21,576 bases of DNA from Equadaptatus sp045601305. GTDB taxonomy: Bacteria > Synergistota > Synergistia > Synergistales > Synergistaceae. The stretch spans positions 1 to 21,576 of the forward strand of contig JAZRZG010000192.1 in assembly GCA_045601305.1 (NCBI GenBank). Direction: 5' to 3'. A program made the position numbers and the translations under genes. The notes beneath the pieces are model-generated. The model did no database searches. It was not told the DNA's origin and saw only the letters and a program-made list of their open reading frames with translations. Positions within the stretch are counted from its first letter, which is position 1. The number at the start of each line of letters is the position of its first letter. This document shows, one piece after another, positions 12,854 to 21,500 of this stretch.

Positions 12854-15800
12854 GGCAATCATCATGCTTTTATCACTCGTCTTCAGCACGATTTCACCCG
12901 CGCTGGCAGACGTATTGACTGACGACGAAATAGCAGCGCTTCGCGCGACAGGAATACTTAATGGCGCCTATACGACCGCAAGCGGAGATTATTCCACGGC
13001 GATGGGAGATACGACGACCGCCAGCGGAGATGCTTCCGTGGCGATGGGCGACCATACGACCGCCAGCGGCAAAGCTTCCGTGGTGATGGGGGTTCGCTCA
13101 AATGCCGTTGGGTCAGGGTCCTTTGCCGGCGGCGGCAGATTTATATACAACACTGAGTTAGCGGCAGAAACCCATTATGCTGGCGGAACTGCGTACGGCA
13201 TGAGTTCCTTTGCGTTCGGCGAGGGCGCCGTTACCGGCAGCAGCCCACAAATAATAGGCGGCACGGGAGAGGAAGATGACCCATATATTTACGCATACAC
13301 AGGCAATCATGCGGTTGCGTTTGGAAGAGGAGCAAGAGCTGTACTGGACAACACAATCGCGTTCGGCTCTCTGTTACCCGGCGCTGATGACAAATATTAC
13401 GGCAAGTACATACAAGATATTCTCAAAGGAACAATCAGTAATCCGGACGCTTTTGCGCTAATTGAAGGTCTTTTTAAAAGTGAATTTTCAATGAACGATA
13501 CTCAAATAAATGCGCTGAAAACAAAGTCGGTTGACGAGTTTGTTTCGACAATAAACGAGGCGTTATCAATAATGCCCGGTTATGATATAACAATATTAGG
13601 GAAAATGCTCGGTCTTCCTGATCCTGCCGGTACAACCGCCAGCGGCGAAAATGCCATTGCGATAGGCAACTCGCTCTCCCCGGAGGGAACTATTGCCTCC
13701 GGCAAGAATTCAATAGCGTTCGGCAATGACGCGAAAGCGACGCACGACAATTCTGTGGCGCTCGGCAGCTACTCCGTAACGTCTGCGGCAAACACCATTT
13801 CCGTCGGCTACGCAGGCGGCGAACGCAGAATAACAAACGTTGCGGCGGGCAGCGCAGATACGGACGCGGTCAACGTCGGACAACTGAACGCGGCAATCGC
13901 GGCAGGCGGCAGCGGAGTTTGGGAAGCCGGTTCATATGGCAGCATAAAGGTTAAAGACCGCAGTACGGGTAGCAGCGGACACTACTCCACGGCGATAGGC
14001 TACGATACGGACCCCAGCGGAGATTATTCCACAACGATGGGCTACAAAACGACAGCCCAAGGAGACTATACCACGGCAATGGGCTACAAGACGACAGCCG
14101 AGTCGGATAGTTCCACAGCGATGGGCTCCGAAACGACCGCCGAGGGAAAGTATTCCGTAGCGATGGGCTCCAAAACGACATCCGGGGGACAGGCTTCCGT
14201 AGCGATGGGCTACCAGACGAACTCAGTCGGAAATTATTCCACGGCAATGGGCTACCAGACGAACGCGGCAGGCATAGGCTCCTTTGCCGGCGGCGGAGAC
14301 GGAACAAGCCCCGGCGGCAAAGCCTACGGCACAAGCTCCTTTGCGTTCGGCATCGGCGCGGTAGCGGGTGTTGACGGCGATGAAACCAAAGGCTTAAACG
14401 CAATATCGATGGGCTACGGCACGAACGCCAGCGGCGACTATTCCGTTTCGTTGGGCTACCAGACGAACGCAAGCGCAAAACATACCACGGCGATGGGCTA
14501 CGAAACGACCGCCTACGCAGATTATTCCACAGCGATGGGCTACAAAACGACCGCCAGCGGAATTTTTTCCACGGCGATGGGTATCGGTACGACCGCAAGC
14601 GGAACCTATTCCACGGCGATGGGTACCGAGACGACCGCCAGCGGAATGTTTTCCACGGCGATGGGCTACGAGACGAGCGCAAGCGGAGAGAAGTCCACTG
14701 CGATGGGCTACGGTACGAACGCAAGCGGAACCTATTCCACGGCGATGGGTACCGATACGAACGCAAGCGGAGAGAAATCCACTGCAATGGGCTACGGTAC
14801 GAACGCAAGCGGAAATACTTCCACGGCGATGGGCAACGGTACGAACGCAAGCGGAGATTATTCCACGTCGATGGGCTATATGACGTGCTCAAGCGGCAAC
14901 TATTCCGTTGCGATGGGCGGTAGTACGAACGCAAGCGGAAAGGCATCCACGTCGATGGGCTACCAGACAGGCGCATACGGCAACTATTCCACTGCGATGG
15001 GCTACAAGACGAACGCAAGCGGAGATTATTCCACGTCGATGGGCTATATGACGTGCTCAAGCGGCAACTATTCCGTTGCGATGGGCGAAGAAACGTGCGC
15101 AAGCGGCAACTATTCCATGGCGATGGGTCTGTACACAGAGGCAAGCGGTCTTTATTCCGTGGCAATAGGCAGTGAGACGTGCGCAAGCGGCGCTTCTTCC
15201 GTTGCGATGGGCTTCTTATCAACCGCGGCAGGAAAAGGCTCTTTTGCCGGCGGCGGATATCACGTCAGTCGAGCCGATTCGGAAGACGGTGCAACAGCCT
15301 ACGGCGACAGCTCCTTCGCGTTTGGTCTTGGCGCTGTTGCAGGCACGGAAAGCGACGCGGCGGGTACAGCCGGTACGATAGCGATGGGCAACGGAGCGTC
15401 GGCGACAGGCGCAAACACCGTTGCAATAGGCAACAACGCGACAACAGGCAGTTTTACAAATTCCGTAGCGCTTGGCGCCGGTTCTGTGGTTACAGCCAGC
15501 AACACAATCGCGGTCGGCAGCGCAACGGCACAGCGCAGAATAACGGGTGTTGCGGCGGGCAGCGCAGATACGGACGCGGTCAACGTCGGACAGCTGAACG
15601 CGGCAATCGCGGGCAGCGGATTGACTGACACGGAGCTGACAACGCTTCGCAATACAGGAATACTTAACAGCAATTTGGATGCGTCTGAAAAAGGGTATTA
15701 CTCCGTTGTGCTGGGCAACCAGACAAACGCCGCCGGTTCATATTCCATATCGATGGGCTGCTATACGGAAGCCAAAGGCGATGCTTCCGCTGCATTCGGA

Positions 15801-17894
15801 AGAAGTACGAACGCTGACGGCTACAGTACCTTAGTAATTGGCTATCGATCCTATGCGATAGGCAATGGTTCTTTTGCCGGCGGAGGATTTTTCTATGGCG
15901 AACATGATCCGCAGGCAGTCGGCAGTACGGCGTACGGCAACAATTCATTTGCGTTCGGCGAGAATGCCGTTGCCGGCAGCAACACGGTAATAAGCGGTTC
16001 GGGCAGCGATGATGACCCGTATATGTACGCAGGCGAAAATGCTTTTGCGTTCGGTAGAAACGCAAAAGCGCTGAAGGACAATGCCATTGCGTTCGGCGCG
16101 AGCGCCAAAGCGGCAGAGGCAGGTACGATAGCGTTAGGCTCGATGTCTTTGTCAGCAGAAGCTAAAAATGCGTATTACGGCACTTATCTGCAAGGGATTC
16201 TGAAAGGTGAAATTCCCGGCAGCGGACACTTGAACATCGATCTTTTCACGGACCCCGGCGGACCGTTTGCCAGTATGGATTTAGAGGCGCTGAAAGCGAT
16301 GGATGTTGAAGATTTTGTGGCTGTGGTTGACAGTACTTTGGCACCGTATGGTTTCACCTGTGCGTCAATGGTAGATCAGATGGGTGAACTTCCGGCGCCG
16401 GAGGGCACAACCGCAAGCGGCGAAAAGGCTATTGCGATAGGCAACTCGTCAAAAATACAGGGCACTATTGCTTCAGGCGCAAACTCAATAGCGTTCGGCA
16501 ACGACGCTCAGGCAACGCATGACAATTCCGTTGCCCTCGGCAGCAACTCCGCAACGTCTGCGGCAAACACCATTTCCGTCGGCTACGCAGGCGGCGAACG
16601 CAGAATAACAAACGTTGCGGCAGGCAGCGAAGATACAGACGCGGTCAACTTCGGACAGATGAAAGACTATGTTGCGGCAAATGGCGGCAGCGGCGGCGGC
16701 GGAGACGACGCGAACGCGGTGCACTACAACGCGGACAAGACAGAAATCGCGCTTGAAGGCAGCGGCGGAACGACAATCAAAAACGTAAAAGCCGGAACAG
16801 AAGACAGCGACGCGGTTAACTTCGGACAGATGAAAGACTACGTCGCGGAGCATGGCGGAAGCGGCAGCAGCGGCGTAATCAGCGGAAAAACCTCCGAAGG
16901 CGCGAAAGCCGCGGAGGCGAAAGCAGACGACGCGGTAGCAATCGCAAGCAACTCGGCAGTATCAGAAAAGTCAACAGCCGGTATAGCGATAGGCAAGGGC
17001 GCGACAGTCGGCTATAAAGAAGGCGACCCTGCAAAAGGAGATACAAAGGCAATCAGCGGCATAGCGATAGGCGAAAACAGCCGTGTAGAAGGAGAAAAAT
17101 CAACGGCGGTAGGCTTCGGCAACATAGTGACAGGCAAAGCGTCAGGCGCGTTCGGCGACCCGAACAAAGTTACGGGAAACGAAAGCTACGCGTTTGGCAA
17201 CAACAACGAAATAGCCGGAGACTACAACTTTGTACTCGGCAACAACGTGAAAATAGGCGCGAAAATCACAAACTCCGTAGCGCTCGGCAACAATTCTGAA
17301 GTAACCGAAAGCAACGTGGTGTCGGTAGGAGCCAAAGGCAGCGAACGCAAAATAGTCAACGTAGCAGACGGCACCAAACCGACAGACGCGGCGACCTACG
17401 GACAGCTTAGCAGCCTTGCCAACACGGCAGGACAGGCAATCGGCGCAATGCGGAATGAACTTAACGCTGTTTCGGGCGAAATCAAGGAAGTCGGAGCGAT
17501 TTCCGCGGCGTTGGCAGGTCTGCACTACGCAGAACCGAGCGGCGAAGAAGGCGACAAATTTGTCGGAGCGGTGGCATACGGTAATTACAGAGGCGAAAGC
17601 GCGGGAGCAATAGGTGTAGCGTACAAACCGTCGCCGAACCTGATGATGAGCGCGTCAACAAGCGTAGGCAACAGCCAGAACGCGTACAACGCCGGTGTGA
17701 GCTTCAAGTTCGGCAAGGGCGAAACGGCAAAGACACGCGCAGACCTGCAGAAACAGGTGAAGTATCTGAACGAGAAGAATCTGGCGCAGGATGCCGAAAA
17801 CACCGCTCTGAAAGAGAAGATTGCGGCGCAGGACGCGGAAATCAAGGCGCTCAGAGAAGGTCTTGAGGAGCTGAAGAAACTTATAAAGAAATAA
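12825..17894 (+). CDS. Trimeric autotransporter adhesin (YadA-like, type Vc)
   Basis: A 1689-residue secreted adhesin. A signal peptide (1-28, hydrophobic IIMLLSLVFSTISPALA) precedes a YadA-type beta-roll head. Two related large modules (about 31-360 and 932-1285) begin LTDDEIAALRATGILN and LTDTELTTLRNTGILN. Each carries a helical insertion beginning YYGKYIQDILKG (about 192-266) or YYGTYLQGILKG (about 1117-1193). Between them lie some 28-30 tandem 14-residue YadA-head repeats such as ASGDYSTAMGYKTT (about 377-805). YadA neck/stalk motifs (TDAVNVGQLNAAI and variants) occur near 335, 905, 1260, 1315 and 1509. The C-terminal anchor (about 1534-1632, GAISAALAGLHYAEP to NAGVSFKFG) should form the 12-strand trimeric pore. 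It is followed by an unusual 57-residue coiled coil. The start is set by AGAGAGGAAG and the shared leader. Export would be Sec plus BAM; the head is surface-exposed. Confidence 0.95.
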   Translation: MKQRNIRKLAAIIMLLSLVFSTISPALADVLTDDEIAALRATGILNGAYTTASGDYSTAMGDTTTASGDASVAMGDHTTASGKASVVMGVRSNAVGSGSFAGGGRFIYNTELAAETHYAGGTAYGMSSFAFGEGAVTGSSPQIIGGTGEEDDPYIYAYTGNHAVAFGRGARAVLDNTIAFGSLLPGADDKYYGKYIQDILKGTISNPDAFALIEGLFKSEFSMNDTQINALKTKSVDEFVSTINEALSIMPGYDITILGKMLGLPDPAGTTASGENAIAIGNSLSPEGTIASGKNSIAFGNDAKATHDNSVALGSYSVTSAANTISVGYAGGERRITNVAAGSADTDAVNVGQLNAAIAAGGSGVWEAGSYGSIKVKDRSTGSSGHYSTAIGYDTDPSGDYSTTMGYKTTAQGDYTTAMGYKTTAESDSSTAMGSETTAEGKYSVAMGSKTTSGGQASVAMGYQTNSVGNYSTAMGYQTNAAGIGSFAGGGDGTSPGGKAYGTSSFAFGIGAVAGVDGDETKGLNAISMGYGTNASGDYSVSLGYQTNASAKHTTAMGYETTAYADYSTAMGYKTTASGIFSTAMGIGTTASGTYSTAMGTETTASGMFSTAMGYETSASGEKSTAMGYGTNASGTYSTAMGTDTNASGEKSTAMGYGTNASGNTSTAMGNGTNASGDYSTSMGYMTCSSGNYSVAMGGSTNASGKASTSMGYQTGAYGNYSTAMGYKTNASGDYSTSMGYMTCSSGNYSVAMGEETCASGNYSMAMGLYTEASGLYSVAIGSETCASGASSVAMGFLSTAAGKGSFAGGGYHVSRADSEDGATAYGDSSFAFGLGAVAGTESDAAGTAGTIAMGNGASATGANTVAIGNNATTGSFTNSVALGAGSVVTASNTIAVGSATAQRRITGVAAGSADTDAVNVGQLNAAIAGSGLTDTELTTLRNTGILNSNLDASEKGYYSVVLGNQTNAAGSYSISMGCYTEAKGDASAAFGRSTNADGYSTLVIGYRSYAIGNGSFAGGGFFYGEHDPQAVGSTAYGNNSFAFGENAVAGSNTVISGSGSDDDPYMYAGENAFAFGRNAKALKDNAIAFGASAKAAEAGTIALGSMSLSAEAKNAYYGTYLQGILKGEIPGSGHLNIDLFTDPGGPFASMDLEALKAMDVEDFVAVVDSTLAPYGFTCASMVDQMGELPAPEGTTASGEKAIAIGNSSKIQGTIASGANSIAFGNDAQATHDNSVALGSNSATSAANTISVGYAGGERRITNVAAGSEDTDAVNFGQMKDYVAANGGSGGGGDDANAVHYNADKTEIALEGSGGTTIKNVKAGTEDSDAVNFGQMKDYVAEHGGSGSSGVISGKTSEGAKAAEAKADDAVAIASNSAVSEKSTAGIAIGKGATVGYKEGDPAKGDTKAISGIAIGENSRVEGEKSTAVGFGNIVTGKASGAFGDPNKVTGNESYAFGNNNEIAGDYNFVLGNNVKIGAKITNSVALGNNSEVTESNVVSVGAKGSERKIVNVADGTKPTDAATYGQLSSLANTAGQAIGAMRNELNAVSGEIKEVGAISAALAGLHYAEPSGEEGDKFVGAVAYGNYRGESAGAIGVAYKPSPNLMMSASTSVGNSQNAYNAGVSFKFGKGETAKTRADLQKQVKYLNEKNLAQDAENTALKEKIAAQDAEIKALREGLEELKKLIKK
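13970..15240 (+). repeat. 42-bp tandem repeats encoding YadA head units
   Basis: About 1.27 kb of in-frame 42-bp units coding the 14-residue head repeat. Divergence between units varies. A 79-bp stretch at 14841-14919 is repeated exactly at 15009-15087, 168 bp (four units) later, which would allow recombination to change unit number without a frameshift. A 423-codon antisense frame across this block is a by-product of the periodicity. Confidence 0.9.
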
Positions 17895-17907
17895 CATTCA
17901 GCAATAC

Positions 17908-17946
17908 GGCGGGCGGCTGTAACAGCCGTCTGCCTGTCTTTGTTTT
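17908..17946 (+). terminator. Terminator of the trimeric autotransporter gene
   Basis: Stem GGCGGGCGGCTG (17908-17919) with CAGCCGTCTGCC (17923-17934), 12 pairs including two G-U, loop TAA, then TGTCTTTGTTTT. It begins 14 nt after the stop codon. Confidence 0.85.
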
Positions 17947-18048
17947 GCAGAGGTACACCTTGCAGTGCGTACAAGGCAGCTCTCTCCCATTGATGTCCCG
18001 CACAGGCGAGGTGCAGTCCGCAAAGGAGCAAAGGCAGACCAATGACGC

Positions 18049-18076
18049 CGGATTCCGCATATTTTGGGCGGAATGA
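18049..18076 (+). repeat. Hairpin repeat B, copy 3 (short variant)
   Basis: CGGATTCCGC, 9-nt loop, GCGGAATGATG; stem TTCCGC (18053-18058) with GCGGAA (18068-18073). It lacks the GACACTGG flank and inner stem seen in the fuller copies. Confidence 0.5.
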
Positions 18077-18120
18077 TGCAAAAACAAGGAAACTACGCAT
18101 GTACCTCGGTTTGTGCCGTC

Positions 18121-18141
18121 TTCCCGCGTATGCCGCGGGAA
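18121..18141. repeat. Isolated perfect hairpin
   Basis: TTCCCGCG pairs with CGCGGGAA around loop TATGC. It has no T-run, so it is unlikely to be a terminator. It lies in the gap between the two surface-protein genes. Confidence 0.5.
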
Positions 18142-18159
18142 CCGGCGTCGTTACTTGGA

Positions 18160-18201
18160 ACTTAGCACCTCGCACTTAGCACCTCGCACCTCGCACTTAG
18201 C
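18160..18201 (-). repeat. AAGTGCT-family heptamer array, inverted
   Basis: Six perfect 7-bp units ACTTAGC, ACCTCGC, ACTTAGC, ACCTCGC, ACCTCGC, ACTTAGC. Their reverse complements (GCTAAGT, GCGAGGT) are the variants found at 465-492 and 11519-11546, so this is the same family in the opposite orientation. Confidence 0.9.
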
Positions 18202-18254
18202 AAAACCGCTGGAATAGTGAAATCTCTGTCGTCCCGTGGTTTTTCCCTGTCTTC

Positions 18255-18310
18255 CTGCGAAGCCCGAAGGGCTTGCGCAGTGTCCAGTGACTTTACGGGC
18301 GAAGCCCGTT
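18255..18310 (+). repeat. Hairpin repeat A, copy 2
   Basis: Same two-hairpin unit as at 12693-12752, here with CTGCGAAGCCCGAAGGGCTT in the first hairpin and an identical second hairpin ACGGGC-GAA-GCCCGT (18295-18309). Confidence 0.85.
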
Positions 18311-18330
18311 ACTGAAAGAAAAAACCGAAA

Positions 18331-18378
18331 GACACTGGGTTCTGCGCTAAATCCTTACGGATTTCCGCAGAATGACGG
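18331..18378 (+). repeat. Hairpin repeat B, copy 4
   Basis: GACACTGGGTTCTGCG, inner stem ATCC-TTAC-GGAT, then CGCAGAATGACGG. Outer stem 18340-18346 with 18366-18372. Relative to copy 2 the inner stem changed GTCC/GGAC to ATCC/GGAT, a compensatory pair. Order here is A then B; upstream of the first adhesin it is B then A. Confidence 0.85.
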
Positions 18379-18452
18379 CGGGGAAGACGAACTTCCGCAG
18401 TGCCAAGCGGCTTTCGCGAATAAAACGGGCATAAATTATTCAAAATAAATTC
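18379..18452 (+). promoter_or_regulatory. AT-rich leader region of the second autotransporter
   Basis: Sequence between hairpin B and the shared leader. It becomes AT-rich with repeated TTCAAAATAAA words (about 18439-18458). I find no promoter as clear as the one upstream of the first adhesin. Confidence 0.3.
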
Positions 18453-18531
18453 AAAATAAACATTCAAAATTCCAAATTCAACAAGAGAGGAAGCGTAACA
18501 CAATGAAACAGAGAAACATCAGGAAACTCGC
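18453..18531 (+). repeat. Shared leader/signal-peptide segment, copy 2
   Basis: Matches 12782-12853, with an extra CCAAATT (7 nt) and one substitution. It carries the same ribosome-binding region and the first 29 bases of the coding sequence. Confidence 0.9.
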
Positions 18532-21500
18532 AACAACATTCATGCTCGTGTCGTTTATTCTCGGTACGGTAATCGGCGCGGCAGAGGCAACAGGTCTGCA
18601 TGATGCCGTCAGCGGAGGAACCGCGGCGGAATATTCGTTCACGGCAGATGAAAACGAAACGGAACTCGTGAGTTTAAACCGTGCATTTACCATCACAGGA
18701 AACGATTGGAACTACACGGGGCAGGGAACGGAAGTCAGCCATGAAACGGAGGGCATTCAGCTTGACAGCGGCGCGAATTTGAACGTTTCAAACCTTACGG
18801 TCGGCGATTTTTATTACGGCTTCTCTCTGTCAGACAGCGACAGCACAAAAGCTGCGCCTGCGGTCAATTTGGAGAACGTAACGCTCACGCAGAACAAATA
18901 CGGCATATACGTTAACGGCAACAGGGGAAGCGTGACCGTTAACGCCGGAAAGACTGTCGAAACGGCAGGAGACGTTACCATCTCAAGCGACGAGTCAGGC
19001 TCTTACGCCGTCTATGAACGGGTTGCCGACGCGGCTGCAGCGGGAACAAGCGTAAACATCACAGGCAAAACAGTTATTCTTGCCGGCGACAGCGGCGCTG
19101 TCAACAACGATTACAAAACCAGAACGGACATAAATGCCGCGTCCGTCATAATCAACAGCTACAGCGGAGACGGAATATTTACAAGTGATAGGCTGTATGT
19201 GCCGGGGGAAGGCGATGTCGAGCAAGGCTCCGGCGGCGGTGTTGTCAATATTACGGCTGCAGGAACCGATGATACGGACGGCATTACCATCACAACAGAC
19301 AATGCGGCTTTGTTTGCCAACGAAGGAGGCAGCCGGATTAATCTCTCTGCGGCTAAAAGGATAGATATTGCCGCCGGTAATAGTGAAGGCGGTATTGTTG
19401 TCGCCCGAAATGACGGCAGGATTAATCTTTCAGCCGAAGAAATAAAAGTTTCTGTTGAGGGTAACAGTGTAGCGCTGACTGCCATGGGTGAGGGCAGCGA
19501 AGTCAATCTCTCCGCGGCAAAAAAGATAGAAATTATCGGTAATGGAAACGATGACTCTTTCAATATTATGACCCGCCCCGTAAGCGGCAGCGGCGTCAGC
19601 ACCGGCGCGGTCACACTTTCTGCAGATGAAATTAACTTGTCCAACGCAGGAAGGTCTGTCTATATTAGCGACGGCGGCACTGTTAATATTAACAGCGCAA
19701 GGTCAACCGGAACGACAAAAATAACGCCGAATCAGGATGAAGGCATGGCAGCAATCGCCCTCTATGATGGGGGAACGATTAATATCGGAGGCGCAGCCGC
19801 TGAGATTAACAGCGGCGCATACGAAGGTCATGTAGAAGCGTATGTGGCTGTGCTTAACGCAGGCGGCACGCTGAATTTTTCAGCCGGAAAAACCATTCTC
19901 GGCGGCGCTGTGTTTGGAGGAGAGTCTGTAAGTGAATCCGCAGAAATGGGTACGACAAACGTCACGGCGGGAGAGCTTATCATTAACAACAATATATTCG
20001 GTCAGAATACACTGACCCTTTCCGGCGATGCCGTTCTCAACATGCAGACGGAAACCCCGGTGATAAACGGCGTTACGGAGAACGACAGGGTTACGGCGGG
20101 CACTTTCAGTGCATCGGACAACGCGTCGCTGAAACTGGACGTAAATATCGGAGCGGAAGCCGGAGCGGCGGAAGTAATTCCGGAATCGGACAAGATTTTC
20201 GTCAACACAAAAGCTACCGGTACTATTACGCTGAAAGACGGCAGCATTAACCTTTTCGGTACGCATACTGACGCGCAGTGGGCGCTTGACACCAGCAAGC
20301 AGGTGCAGTATCTCGACGGCGCAGGGCTGGCGGCAAGCGATATGCTGATAGGCAACTCTTATGCGTACGCAAGCGGCGGTTACGGCTACACATTCAGTCA
20401 GGCACAGGAAGGCGGAAGCGACAAAATCGGCTTTATGGATATTAAAAAGGGAGTCATTGTCTATACCCTGCCGGAAATTATCCAAGGCAGCACTGCCGAT
20501 GCGGGAAAATATGACGATTATACTCTCTCTGCCGATGAAACAACGGCTGACGACACTCCGCTGGGAACCTTGAACAACACTTACCGCGCAAGCGGAAACA
20601 GGGAATTCAGCATTAACGGCGCGGGTTACGCGCTGACCGGCGCAAATGACAGCACGACAGGCGCGGCAATGCAGGACAACGGAGTAACGATAAATGCCGG
20701 TGATACGCTGAACATTAAAAATATTACGATGAAAAATTTCGACGTTGCCGCAACAGTCAACACCGGCGGAATTTTGACATTGGACGGCGTAACCTTTGAG
20801 GGGACAACGGGAGAAGCGGACGTAATCAACAACGGAACGCTGTCAATGGGCGCAGCTGCGTTTGACAAAGGCGTAAAGGGCAAAGGCACACTGAACCTGA
20901 ACAACAGTTTCGTCAACGAAACTGCCCTTGAACAGGGAACAATTAACGTAATGAGCGGAGTTGTACTCGACAACAACGGCACGATAAAGGCAGACGTTGT
21001 GAACAAAGGAACAATCACCACAGATGCCGGCAAGATTTCAGGCAATGTTGAAAACAGCAACCTATTCACCTTCACAGGCGGCACGTTTGCGAAAAACTAC
21101 ACAAGCACGGGTACGACAAACTTCAAAGGCAAAACGAAATTCAGCGACAAGGTTACGCTGACAAATTCAACAGTCAACTTCTACCTCGACGGTTTTGCCA
21201 AAGGCGACACGATAGTTGAAACAGCAAACGAAATAAACGTAGCCGGTACTAAAATAAACCTCTATCAGGACGTTGAAGGCAAAAAGGTAGAAGAAGAAGG
21301 CGACAAACTGATACTTATAAACAAAGCGGAAGGCTATGAAGGAACAAAAGAAAACCCGCTGAAAAAGAAAGTAATAAGCAGCGTAGGAATGCTTGACTAC
21401 GAATACGACCCATGGCTTGAAGACGGAGAACTTGTCATGGGAGTACAGGGTGACACCCCCAAACCGATAGTCAAAGACAAAGCAAAATCCTTCAGCGAAG

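Noticed and set aside
13951..15222. 423-codon minus-strand open frame opposite the adhesin head
   Set aside because: It is created by the 42-bp periodicity of the plus-strand repeats; the translation is Arg/Ser-rich and repetitive with no start signals.
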